From: Leifsonia sp. ZF2019
GTDB taxonomy: Bacteria > Actinomycetota > Actinomycetes > Actinomycetales > Microbacteriaceae
Reading direction: 5' to 3'
Assembly (NCBI RefSeq): GCF_019924635.1
Contig: NZ_CP065037.1
Span: 1,178,001 to 1,242,000, forward strand
DNA: 64,000 nucleotides
Both the position numbers and the translations under genes were made by a program. This document shows positions 40,566 through 49,159 of this stretch, one piece after another (the stretch's first letter is position 1; every line of letters begins with the position of its first letter). Below the pieces are notes generated by a model that was given only the letters and a program-made list of their open reading frames with translations, ran no database searches and was not told where the DNA came from.

Positions 40566-41936
40566 TTGGGCTGCCGCCGCGGCGGCGCCGTCCATCCTGC
40601 CACGCCCTCCCTGGAGTTCCTCATCACCGCCTACGAGCCGCTCGACGAGCCCCTCCCCGAGATCCGCAGCGGCGCGGAGGGACGCTCCGCCCGCTCGTCG
40701 GTCGCACTCATCCTGGGGGCGACGGTGATCGCCGGCGTCGCGGGGTACGTGGTGACGTGGCGCGTGTACACGACGGTCGGGGCCGCAGGATACGGCGTCT
40801 TCTCGGTCTTCTGGTCCGCGCTCTTCCTCGTCGTCGGCATCCTCTTCGGGCTGCAGCAGGAGTCCACGCGGGCCACCGCCCAGACGCAGGTCGCGCGCGC
40901 GGCGGGACCCGCTGCGGCTTCGGCCCGCACCGTGTCGATGTGGGCGTTCGCGGGCGTCACGGCGCTGGTCGTCGCCGCCGTCGTGATGGTGACGAGCCTG
41001 CTCTGGGCCGCCCCGAGTCTCGGCGCCGAGCACCAGGGTCTCGCGTGGTTCGTCGCCGTCGGCGCCGCACTGAACTGCCTGGTCGCGGGGGCCTCCGGGG
41101 TCATGGCGGGCGCCGGCATGTGGCGGCAGCTCGCCGCGATCGTCGCGATCGACGGCATCCTGCGCGTGCTCGGCGTCGTGACGGTCCTGTCGTTCTCGCA
41201 CGACCTGGTGCTGCTGGCCGTCGCGGTGATCCTGCCGTTCCCGCTGTCGCTCGCGATCGTCTTCCTCAGCGCACCGCGCGCGCTCGTCCGCAACGCGCGT
41301 CTCACGATCGGCGTCCCCGCCCTCATCGCGAACACCGGCCGCACGATGCTCGCGGCCTCGGCGACGGCCGTGCTCATCAACGGGTTCCCGCTCGTGCTCT
41401 CGTTCTTCGCCGGGAGCGACAACCATGCGCAGCTGGGCTCCCTCGTCCTCGCCGTCACCCTCACCCGGGCGCCGATCCTGGTCCCGCTGACGGCGCTGTC
41501 GAGCATGCTGGTGAGCCGGTTCTCCCACCAGCCCGAACAGGTCGGACGCACGGTCGCTCTGCTGCTCGCCGGCATCGCCGTCGTCATCCTCGTGCTGTGC
41601 GGGGCCGCGTGGCTGTGGGGGGAGCCGGTCATGCATCTCGTCTTCGGTGCGGAGTTCGATCTCGGGGCCGGCGTGCTGGTCGCGCTCATCGCGTCGTCCG
41701 GGCTCATCGGCGCCCTGTTCGTCAGCGGATCCGCCGTCCTCGCCCGCGACGCCCACGGCCTTTATGCCACGGGCTGGGTGGTCGCGTCCGTCGTCACCCT
41801 GGTGCTCCTGTTCCTCCCGGTGGAACTGCCGACCCGGGCGGCACTGGCTCTGGCCGCCGGCCCGGCGGTCGGCCTCGTGGTGCACCTGATCGGGATGCGG
41901 GTCCGGGCGCCCCGCGCCGAGGCTCCCGCGTCGTGA
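40566..41936 (+). CDS. Flippase-like membrane protein (polysaccharide biosynthesis/MATE-like)
   Basis: About twelve hydrophobic segments run from SSVALILGATVIAGVAGYVV to the end, with a layout like Wzx/MurJ-type lipid-linked sugar flippases (SVFWSALFLVVGILFGLQQE, LSSMLVSRFS). The start is uncertain. No ATG or GTG exists between the divergent GT and the first membrane helix; TTG 40566 is the only standard in-frame start and has no good ribosome binding site. GGAG at 40613-40616 lies before an in-frame ATC, so a non-standard start is conceivable. It is followed closely by a DUF2142 gene and a GT4 gene, giving a three-gene operon. Confidence 0.72.
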   Translation: MGCRRGGAVHPATPSLEFLITAYEPLDEPLPEIRSGAEGRSARSSVALILGATVIAGVAGYVVTWRVYTTVGAAGYGVFSVFWSALFLVVGILFGLQQESTRATAQTQVARAAGPAAASARTVSMWAFAGVTALVVAAVVMVTSLLWAAPSLGAEHQGLAWFVAVGAALNCLVAGASGVMAGAGMWRQLAAIVAIDGILRVLGVVTVLSFSHDLVLLAVAVILPFPLSLAIVFLSAPRALVRNARLTIGVPALIANTGRTMLAASATAVLINGFPLVLSFFAGSDNHAQLGSLVLAVTLTRAPILVPLTALSSMLVSRFSHQPEQVGRTVALLLAGIAVVILVLCGAAWLWGEPVMHLVFGAEFDLGAGVLVALIASSGLIGALFVSGSAVLARDAHGLYATGWVVASVVTLVLLFLPVELPTRAALALAAGPAVGLVVHLIGMRVRAPRAEAPAS

Positions 41937-41943
41937 GCGCACG

Positions 41944-43527
41944 ATGAGCCATAATCCGACTGTGCCCCGCGTCCTCCGCCCCGTCCGCGTCTTCTGGATC
42001 GCCTTCGCGCTCTTCGCCGCCCTGGCCGGCTGCTGGGCGCTCGCCACCCCGGTGCTCTCGGTCCCCGACGAGAACGCCCACGTCGTCAAGGCTGTCGCGC
42101 AGGTGCACGGCGAGTTGATCGGCCACCGCGTGCCCGACCAGCGTCAGCTCGTCATGGACCTCCCGCAGGGCTATGCCTACACGCAGCAGGTGCTGTGCTT
42201 CGCCTTCCACCCGGCACAGTCCGGAGACTGCGGCGCCGAGCTCGGCGACGCGGGCGGCAGCGTGGAGGTCGCGACCTGGGTGAGCGCGTACAACCCTCTC
42301 TACTACTACGTCGTGGGCTGGCCGAGCCTGTTCATCGACGGCAACGCCGGCGTGTACGCGATGCGGATCGTCAGCGGGCTGGTCGGGGCGCTGTTCTTCG
42401 CCTGGGCGGCGCAGGCCGCGATCGCGACCGTGCGCGCGCGCTGGATGCCGGCCGCGCTCCTCTTCGGCGCTCTGCCGATGGTCGTGTACCTGACCGGTGC
42501 GGTGAACCCCAACGGCTTCGAGGCGCTCTCGGCCTTCGCCCTCGCCATGGCACTGCTGCGGCTGCTCGAGCACCACGATCCCGGGTATCCCGTCCCTCTC
42601 CTCTCGCGGCGTTCCTTGTGGATCGTCGTGACGGTGTCGTCCATCGCCCTGGCGAACGCGCGCGCGCTCGGTCCGCTCTGGCTCGTGGTCGTGGTCGGGC
42701 TCTGCCTGTTCGCCGTCGGCTGGACGGCAGTGAAGAACCTCTTCGTCGCCCGTTCGAGCTGGCTCTGGCTGGCGCTCATCGCGGCGGGCGGTCTCTTCTC
42801 CCTCCTCTGGACGCTGGGAGGCGGAAGCCTGTCCGGGCAGGCGGAGAAGTCGGACGCGCCGCTGGTCGGGGCCGGCTTCCTCCCCGCCGCCGCCTACATG
42901 GTGCGCATGATCCCCACCTTCGCGGTCCAGACCCTCGGCTACTTCGGCTGGTTCGACACCCCGCTTCCGGGCTACGCGCTCTGGCCCGCCGTCGCCGCAG
43001 TGACCCTGCTGGTGGTGCTGGCGTTCGTCACCGCCCGCCGGCGCGAGGTGCTCACGCTCGCCGTGACCGGCGCCGTGGTCGTGCTCCTCCCGATCGTCGT
43101 GCAGGCCTACTCGGCGCGGCAGACCGGCATCATCTGGCAGGGCCGCTACGGCCTCTTCCTGTACCTCACGGCGTTCGCGATCGCCGCCTGGGCGCTCTCC
43201 CGGCGCGGCGGCGAGCGCGTCGACTTCCTCGCCCCGCGGATCACCTGGACGATGAGCGCGCTCCTGTGGGTCTTCGTGAACCTGTCGTTCGTCCTCGTCC
43301 TGCGCCGGTACGTGACAGGCCTCGACGTCCCGATCGGCGGATTGTTCAAGGACCCGCAGTGGCAGCCGCCGCTCGGCTGGTTCGTGCTCGCGGCGCTGTA
43401 CGCGCTCGTGAGCGCCGCGCTCATGGCCTACCTGGCGCGGCTCTCGCAGCGGGCCGCCCCGACGGCGACCCTCGTCGAGCGGCCGGAGCCGGAGCACGCC
43501 GGCCTCGTGGCGGGACCCACGCGATGA
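41944..43527 (+). CDS. DUF2142 family membrane protein
   Basis: The 527-residue polytopic protein has LSVPDENAHVVKA after the first helix, a Cys-bearing outside loop (QVLCFAFHP, SGDCGAEL), then YNPLYYYVVGWPSL and more than ten helices. It is homologous to the protein at 30447-31985. The role is unknown; GT-C-like glycan transfer or modification is an inference. ATG 41944 gives 527 residues. CATAAT (41950-41955) sits 6 nt before an in-frame GTG at 41962, which may be a leaderless alternative start. The stop overlaps the start of the following GT4 gene. Confidence 0.83.
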   Translation: MSHNPTVPRVLRPVRVFWIAFALFAALAGCWALATPVLSVPDENAHVVKAVAQVHGELIGHRVPDQRQLVMDLPQGYAYTQQVLCFAFHPAQSGDCGAELGDAGGSVEVATWVSAYNPLYYYVVGWPSLFIDGNAGVYAMRIVSGLVGALFFAWAAQAAIATVRARWMPAALLFGALPMVVYLTGAVNPNGFEALSAFALAMALLRLLEHHDPGYPVPLLSRRSLWIVVTVSSIALANARALGPLWLVVVVGLCLFAVGWTAVKNLFVARSSWLWLALIAAGGLFSLLWTLGGGSLSGQAEKSDAPLVGAGFLPAAAYMVRMIPTFAVQTLGYFGWFDTPLPGYALWPAVAAVTLLVVLAFVTARRREVLTLAVTGAVVVLLPIVVQAYSARQTGIIWQGRYGLFLYLTAFAIAAWALSRRGGERVDFLAPRITWTMSALLWVFVNLSFVLVLRRYVTGLDVPIGGLFKDPQWQPPLGWFVLAALYALVSAALMAYLARLSQRAAPTATLVERPEPEHAGLVAGPTR

Positions 43528-44684
43528 CGGAGGTCGCACCCCTCCGGATCGCGATCGTCTACGACTGCCTCTATCCCTACACGACAGGAGGCGGCGAGCG
43601 CGTGTACGCCGAGCTCGCCGCCCGGCTCGCGAATGCCGGCCATGCCGTCGACTTCCTGACCCGGGTGCAGTGGGACGGGCCGACGCCGACGGAGCAGCCG
43701 TTCCGCGTCGTCCCGATCTGGGACGGCCCGATCGCCGACGAGCAGGGGAACCGGCTCACCTCGTCAGCCGTGCGCTTCGCGACGCAGGTCTTCACGCGAC
43801 TGCGCCGCACGCGGCGCGACTATGATTTGGTGACCGTCAGCGCGCTGCCTCCGCTCAACGTCTTCGCCGCCCGCGCGGCGCTCGGCCGGCGCGGTCCCTG
43901 GCTGCTGGCGGACTGGCTCGAGGTGTGGCCCGCGCGCAAGTGGCGCGAGTATTCGGGTGCGGCGGTCGGCACGGTCGCCGCTGTGCTGCAGGCGCTCGGC
44001 CTGCGTCGCAGCGATGACGTGAGCGTGAACAGCCTGTTCACCCTGGGCCGTGCGCGGAGCCGTCTGCGGGCGGGGACCGGATTCGTCCTGGGGCTGGTCG
44101 ATCTCGCCGGTGCGCCGCGACCGGCGTCCGACGACGTCGACCCCGGCCTCCTGCTCTTCGCCGGCCGGCACATCCCCGACAAGCAACTCACCGTGCTCCC
44201 GGCGGCGCTGGCCGTCGTGCGTGAGCGCGTCCCGGGAGCCCGGCTGGTGGTGACCGGGACGGGTCCGGAGACCCCGGCGCTGCTCGAGGCCGCCGAGGCG
44301 GCCGGTGTCCCGGTCGATGTGCGCGGCCGGGTCCCGGACGACGAGCTCACCGCCTTGATGGGCCGGGCCGCGGTGCTGGTCAACCCGTCCCGGCGTGAGG
44401 GGTTCGGCCTCGTGGTGGCGGAGGCGGCGGCCTCCGGCACGCCCAGCGTCGTGGTCGCCGGCGACGACAACGCGGCCGTCGAACTCATCGATCCGGGGGT
44501 GAACGGCTTCGTCGCGGCGTCGGCAGAGCCCGAGGAGCTCGCCGACGCGATCGTCCGCGCGCTGGAGGCCGGGCCGGAGCTGCGCGCATCGACGCGGGCC
44601 TGGTACGCGGAGGCGAGCGTGCAGCGCTCTCTCGACGTCTCGATCGCCGAGATCCTGGACCGCTACGCGTCCGCCCGGGGCTAG
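43524..44684 (+). CDS. Glycosyltransferase family 4 (GT-B)
   Basis: The 386-residue enzyme starts RIAIVYDCLYPYTTGGGERVY, the usual acceptor-side start of GT4 proteins. Its donor domain has LLFAGRHIPDKQL and the E-x7-E motif in EGFGLVVAEAA. ATG 43524 overlaps the DUF2142 stop (ATGA), so it is translationally coupled. It ends in CTAG, where its TAG stop shares bases with the TAG stop of the convergent GT4 gene. The sugar is not assignable. Confidence 0.9.
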   Translation: MTEVAPLRIAIVYDCLYPYTTGGGERVYAELAARLANAGHAVDFLTRVQWDGPTPTEQPFRVVPIWDGPIADEQGNRLTSSAVRFATQVFTRLRRTRRDYDLVTVSALPPLNVFAARAALGRRGPWLLADWLEVWPARKWREYSGAAVGTVAAVLQALGLRRSDDVSVNSLFTLGRARSRLRAGTGFVLGLVDLAGAPRPASDDVDPGLLLFAGRHIPDKQLTVLPAALAVVRERVPGARLVVTGTGPETPALLEAAEAAGVPVDVRGRVPDDELTALMGRAAVLVNPSRREGFGLVVAEAAASGTPSVVVAGDDNAAVELIDPGVNGFVAASAEPEELADAIVRALEAGPELRASTRAWYAEASVQRSLDVSIAEILDRYASARG

Positions 44685-45772
44685 GCCTCTTCCAGCGCCC
44701 GTTGGAACGACGCGAGCGTCCGCTCGGCCGTCGTCCGCCAGGAGAACTCCTCGGTGCGTCGCAGGCCGGCGGCGATGAGTCTCTCGCGCTCGGCGGAATC
44801 GCCGAGCAGTCGCGACAGCTCGGCCGCCCACGCGCGCGGGTCCGTCGCCGGGACATAGCTGGCCGCGGGCCCTCCGGTCTCGTGCAGCACGGGCAGATCG
44901 GAGCACACGACGGGGCGGCCGCGCGACATCCCCTCCAGCACGGGTAACCCGAAGCCCTCGAACAGGCTCGGGACCGCCACCACGGTGGCGTCCGCGTACA
45001 GCCGCTCGAGTGCATCGGCCGAGACCCAGCCCACGAAGTCGACGTCGTCCAGTACGCCGAGCCGCTCGGCCAGCCGGTGCAGCGGATCGACACCGTCGGT
45101 CTCGCCCGTCACGACGAGCCGGGGGCGCGTCTCGGCGGGCAGCTCCGCGAGGGCGGCGACGAGCGTCTCGCCGTTCTTGTGCGGGAGACGGTTGCCCATC
45201 GTCAGCACGGTGGGCCGACCGGACAGGGGCACCGGTCCGACCGGCACGTCGGCGCCGCCGGCGAGCGGGATGACGTCGATCCGTTCCTCGGGCACTCCCA
45301 GGTGCCGCACGATGTCGTCCCGGGACGCGTCGCTGATGGTGATGACCCGCGCCGCATTGCGTGCGGCCCGACGCACCAACCACCGCAGCACGGTCGCGTG
45401 CCGGCCGGGCACCCACTCCGGGTGGGCGAACGGCAGCGCGTCATGCACCGTGAGCGCCACCGGCACGGAGGAGCGCACCGGCCCGACGTTGGCGGGACTG
45501 TGCACGAGCGCGGCGCCCGCCTTGCGCGCCCAGGGTGCGACGGAGCGCAGTTCTCCCAGCGCCCACGCGACCCTGTCCTCGCCGGCGATCCCCGAGCGCA
45601 CGGTCTCGCCGGGGAACCAGCCGAGATCGAGGGCTTCGGCCTCGCGCGAGATCACCCCGACGAACTCGACGCCCGCATCCTGGGGCATGGCCGAGTACAG
45701 CCGGCGGAGGTACGACTCCATGCCTCCCTTGCGCCCGGTCAGGAACAGGAGGTCGACGAGGATGCGGGGCAC
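44681..45772 (-). CDS. Glycosyltransferase family 4 (GT-B)
   Basis: The 363-residue protein starts PRILVDLLFLTGRKGGMESYLRRL. Its donor domain begins VLTMGNRLPHKNGETL and carries EGFGLPVLEGM. It is related to the GT at 9863-11005. GTG 45772 is 9 nt after the flippase stop, with TAGGCT ending 6 nt upstream, so it may have its own leaderless transcript besides read-through from the GT2-flippase genes. Its last 4 bp overlap the convergent GT4. Confidence 0.9.
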   Translation of the reverse strand: MPRILVDLLFLTGRKGGMESYLRRLYSAMPQDAGVEFVGVISREAEALDLGWFPGETVRSGIAGEDRVAWALGELRSVAPWARKAGAALVHSPANVGPVRSSVPVALTVHDALPFAHPEWVPGRHATVLRWLVRRAARNAARVITISDASRDDIVRHLGVPEERIDVIPLAGGADVPVGPVPLSGRPTVLTMGNRLPHKNGETLVAALAELPAETRPRLVVTGETDGVDPLHRLAERLGVLDDVDFVGWVSADALERLYADATVVAVPSLFEGFGLPVLEGMSRGRPVVCSDLPVLHETGGPAASYVPATDPRAWAAELSRLLGDSAERERLIAAGLRRTEEFSWRTTAERTLASFQRALEEA

Positions 45773-45778
45773 CGGGTC

Positions 45779-45784
45779 AGCCTA
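45779..45784 (-). promoter_or_regulatory. -10 box containing the upstream stop codon
   Basis: TAGGCT on the minus strand ends 6 nt before GTG 45772. Its first three bases are the TAG stop of the flippase gene. Confidence 0.45.
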
Positions 45785-46930
45785 TCCGGCGGCCGGAGGA
45801 GCGACCGCCCGCCGCCGCCGGTGCGCGATCTCGTAGGTGGCGGCCTGCAGCAGCTCGCCGCCGAGGAGGACCGCGAACACCCCGGTCAGCGACCCGGTGC
45901 CGACCACGGCGATGGCCGCGCCGAAGGTCAGGACCGCGACAGCGGCGCGGAGGATGGTGAGCAGCTTGGCTTCGCCCATGCGCCGCAGCGAGGCGAACGG
46001 GATCGTCGTCGCGAGCGAGGCGGCCCGCCAGAGGCAGGCGACGAACAGGGGGAGGGCGGTCGCGCTGGAGGTCCAGGCCGACGAGAACAGGAAGCCGAAC
46101 ACGCCGAGCCACTCGGCGATGAAGATCACGATCACGGCCGCCGTCACCGATCCGGCGGCGAGCAGGATGTCCAGCCGCGAGTGCGTCTTGAGCAGGCGCA
46201 GGCGCATGTAGTTGAGCGGGATGGCGAGCAGGCCGGACACCGTCGAGATCGAGGTGAACAGCACGGCGGTGACCGGCCCCAGCAGACCGAGGATGGTCGC
46301 GTTGAGCAGGGGGTACACGCCTCCTGTGACGGCCACGTCGGTGACGACCCAGCCCATCACCCGCGGGTGCGGGCGCGAGGCGCGGTGGGCCACCGGCATC
46401 GATCGCACGATCGTCGCGGCCGTGATGCCGGCGACCAGGGGGATGAGGGCCCACGTCGCCCCGGCGAAGGCGCTGAGCACCCCGACCAGGGCGCCCGCGC
46501 CGACTGCGATGGCCGACCACATCTCGCGGACGTCGAGGTGCTCGGCGACGGAAACGCCCCTCCCGACTTCGAGGGAGGCGACGAGCACGGGCAACGCGAC
46601 GCAGAGTACCGCGGCGTTGGTGGGCAGGATCACGACGGCCACGGCGGCGAGGATCGACAGGGCTGCGAGCCACAGCGGGAAGGTGACCCGGCGCTCCGTG
46701 CCCGCGGAGCTCAGGCGCGACTCCACCACGACGGCGAAGGTGACCTGGCCGGCGAAGGTCGCGACCATGCTCGCGACCGCGACGGCCCCTTGCTGGTCGA
46801 GGGCGAAGACACGCGAGGCGATCGAGATCGTTGCTGCGGGGATCACGGCGAGGGAGACGCCTCCCACGAGCGTGACGAACGACATCGCCGCGCGGCGCAG
46901 GGAGATCTCGGGGGGCAGCTGATCGCTCAT
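45782..46930 (-). CDS. Flippase-like membrane protein
   Basis: The 382-residue protein has about ten to twelve hydrophobic segments, starting SLRRAAMSFVTLVGGVSLAVIPAAT. The arrangement is like small Wzx-type polysaccharide flippases, though it is shorter than usual (about 400-480) and lacks a decisive motif. It is a second candidate lipid-linked glycan flippase in the window, unlike the one at 40566 in detail. ATG 46930 lies one base after the stop of the upstream GT2, so they are co-transcribed. The GT4 gene follows. Confidence 0.75.
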   Translation of the reverse strand: MSDQLPPEISLRRAAMSFVTLVGGVSLAVIPAATISIASRVFALDQQGAVAVASMVATFAGQVTFAVVVESRLSSAGTERRVTFPLWLAALSILAAVAVVILPTNAAVLCVALPVLVASLEVGRGVSVAEHLDVREMWSAIAVGAGALVGVLSAFAGATWALIPLVAGITAATIVRSMPVAHRASRPHPRVMGWVVTDVAVTGGVYPLLNATILGLLGPVTAVLFTSISTVSGLLAIPLNYMRLRLLKTHSRLDILLAAGSVTAAVIVIFIAEWLGVFGFLFSSAWTSSATALPLFVACLWRAASLATTIPFASLRRMGEAKLLTILRAAVAVLTFGAAIAVVGTGSLTGVFAVLLGGELLQAATYEIAHRRRRAVAPPAAG

Positions 46931-46931
46931 G

Positions 46932-47873
46932 TCAGCCCCGCCGATCGCCGACGCGGAGCAGGAGGGAGGCCACGAAGCCCAGCTCGCGGTCGACGCCCGG
47001 GATGGACCGCGACCGCCGGTAGGTGTTCGCACCGGCACGCCAGCCGCTCGATCGCCCGCGCAGCGAGGCCAGATCGCGCGAGAGCACCAGATCGCCCGCG
47101 CAGACGATGACCTCGGTGATCACGGCGCGCGCCCCGGCGAAGCTGCCGAGCACGCCGTAGGCGCGCAGCAGGTAGCCGCGTCCGAACCCGGCCCGTCGGC
47201 GCTGCGTCGCCGACGCCTTGCCGGAGGTCCCGCCGCCCAGGTGCACTCCCCGCGCATCCGGGGCGGCCGCGCAGCCCCAGCCGGCCGCACTGAGCCGGAG
47301 TGCGAGGTCGAGCTCCTCGCCGTACATGAAGATCCCCTCGTCGAGCAGACCGACCTCGTCGAGCGCAGCGCGGCGGAAGGCGGCCACCGCGCCGTAGGGA
47401 CCGAGCAGCCGGTGACCGGGGGAGGCGATCACCTCCTCCGGCGTCCGCCCGACACCGCGCACGAAGCCGGCCATCGTGACGTCGGCGCACAGCCCGTACG
47501 AGTCGACCCGGCCGTCCGGCCGCAGCAGCAGGGGGGCGGCGCTGCCGAGGCGCGGGTGCGCCCCGAGAGCGGCGACGAGCTCCTCGAGCATGCGCGGGTC
47601 GGCCGTCACATCGTTGTTGACCAGCACCACGATGTCTCCGTCGCCCGCGGCGATCCCGTGGTTGCAGGCAGCGGCGAATCCACGGTTGCTGCCGAGGGCC
47701 TCCACCTGCACCTCCGGGTGCTCGCGGAGGCGGTCGAGGGTGTCGTCGGGACTCGCATCGTCGACCACGATCACCCGATGCGGCACGGTCTGGGCGGCGA
47801 GGGCGGCCAGGCAGGCCGCGGTCAGCTCCCATTTGCCGTGCACGGGGACCACCACGTCGATGGTCGGCGTCAC
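46932..47873 (-). CDS. Glycosyltransferase family 2
   Basis: The 313-residue GT2 enzyme starts TIDVVVPVHGKWELTAACL. It has VVDDASPDDT, VNNDVTADPRML and, near the end of the domain, MYGEELDLALRLSAAGW, as in rhamnosyl- and galactofuranosyl-type transferases. It is the first gene of the minus GT2-flippase-GT4 operon and begins with GTG 47873. It is divergent from the GT2 at 47990 across 116 bp. Confidence 0.87.
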   Translation of the reverse strand: MTPTIDVVVPVHGKWELTAACLAALAAQTVPHRVIVVDDASPDDTLDRLREHPEVQVEALGSNRGFAAACNHGIAAGDGDIVVLVNNDVTADPRMLEELVAALGAHPRLGSAAPLLLRPDGRVDSYGLCADVTMAGFVRGVGRTPEEVIASPGHRLLGPYGAVAAFRRAALDEVGLLDEGIFMYGEELDLALRLSAAGWGCAAAPDARGVHLGGGTSGKASATQRRRAGFGRGYLLRAYGVLGSFAGARAVITEVIVCAGDLVLSRDLASLRGRSSGWRAGANTYRRSRSIPGVDRELGFVASLLLRVGDRRG

Positions 47874-47946
47874 CGGGCTGGATTCCTGTTCACGACTCCA
47901 CTATCGCATCACGCGAGCCGTGGCCGGGCCGTACGGCATCTGCGGC

Positions 47947-47952
47947 TAGTAT
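47947..47952 (+). promoter_or_regulatory. -10 box of the GT2 gene at 47990
   Basis: TAGTAT lies 37 nt before ATG 47990, with AAGGAA as ribosome binding site in the leader. Confidence 0.45.
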
Positions 47953-47989
47953 CGGTACGCCCACGAGAGAGCAAGGAACGCCCACCCGC

Positions 47990-49159
47990 ATGCAGAAGAC
48001 CGACGTGATCGAGCTGTCGATCCTGATGCCGTGCCTCAACGAGGCGGAGACCCTGGCGACCTGCATCGAGAAGGCGCTGGGCTATCTGGAGCGCAGCGGC
48101 GTGTCCGGTGAGGTCCTCATCGCCGACAACGGCAGCACGGACGGGTCGCAGCAGATCGCCTGCGATCTCGGCGCCCGCGTCGTCGATGTCGCCGAGAAGG
48201 GCTACGGCGCCGCCCTCATCGGCGGGATCGCCGCCGCGCGGGGCACCTACGTGATCATGGGCGACGCCGACGACAGCTACGACTTCGCCAACCTCGACCC
48301 CTTCGTCGAGCGGTTGCGCGCCGGCGACGAGCTGGTGATGGGGAATCGCTTCCTCGGCGGGATCGAGCCGGGCGCCATGCCGCCGCTGCACAAGTACCTC
48401 GGGAATCCGGTGCTCTCGGCGGTCGGCCGCATCTTCTTCCGGTCGCCGATCCGAGACTTCCACTGCGGGTTGCGCGGATTCAACCGCCAGTCGATCCTCG
48501 ACCTCAAGCTCCAGACGACCGGCATGGAGTTCGCGAGCGAGATGGTCGTCAAGGCCTCACTCGGCGGCTCGCGGGTCAGCGAAGTCCCGACGACCCTCAA
48601 GAAGGACGGACGTTCGCGCCCGCCGCACCTGCGCAGCTGGCGCGACGGGTGGCGTCACCTGCGGTTCCTGCTGATCTTCAGCCCGCGCTGGCTGTTCCTG
48701 GTGCCGGGGACGGTCGCGTTCGCGATCGGGATCCTCGGGACGTTCTTCCTCAGCCTCGGGCCTCTCGTCATCGGAGACGTCGGCTTCGACGTCTCCAGCC
48801 AGATCTACCTTGCGGCGCTCTCCGTGGTCGGCTACCAAGCGGTGCTGTTCGCCATCCTGACGAAGATCTATGCCCAGCACGAGGGCTTCCGCATACCGCG
48901 CAGTCGCAACTTCGACCGGCTCGAACGCCGCATCAGCCTGGAGTCGGCCGCGGTCGCCGGCGTCATCCTCTTCGTACTGGGCCTTGCGATCGCCGTCGTC
49001 CAGTTCTCGTTCTGGGCGAGCGGAGGGTTCGGCGCGCTCGACGCGAACGCGACGCTCCGGATCGCCATCCCCGCCTCGCTCCTGATGATCCTGGGAGCCC
49101 AGACCATCATGGCCGGTATGTTCCTCGGCGTGCTCTCGGTGGTCCTCAAGCGCCGATGA
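47990..49159 (+). CDS. Membrane-anchored GT2, polyprenyl-phosphate sugar synthase type
   Basis: The 389-residue product has a GT2 domain (about 8-225): LSILMPCLNEAETLATCI, ADNGSTDGS, MGDADDSYDFANLD and FHCGLRGFNRQSI. Four hydrophobic segments follow (about 235-390), starting LFLVPGTVAFAIGILGTFF. This architecture matches ArnC/GtrB-like enzymes that make sugar-P-polyprenol and stay in the membrane. It may supply the GT-C or flippase proteins nearby. The next gene overlaps its stop (ATGA). Confidence 0.88.
   Translation: MQKTDVIELSILMPCLNEAETLATCIEKALGYLERSGVSGEVLIADNGSTDGSQQIACDLGARVVDVAEKGYGAALIGGIAAARGTYVIMGDADDSYDFANLDPFVERLRAGDELVMGNRFLGGIEPGAMPPLHKYLGNPVLSAVGRIFFRSPIRDFHCGLRGFNRQSILDLKLQTTGMEFASEMVVKASLGGSRVSEVPTTLKKDGRSRPPHLRSWRDGWRHLRFLLIFSPRWLFLVPGTVAFAIGILGTFFLSLGPLVIGDVGFDVSSQIYLAALSVVGYQAVLFAILTKIYAQHEGFRIPRSRNFDRLERRISLESAAVAGVILFVLGLAIAVVQFSFWASGGFGALDANATLRIAIPASLLMILGAQTIMAGMFLGVLSVVLKRR

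Noticed and set aside
44681..44684. CTAG shared by two convergent stop codons as a special signal
   Set aside because: Two TAG stops facing each other create CTAG automatically. It is a curiosity, not evidence of function.
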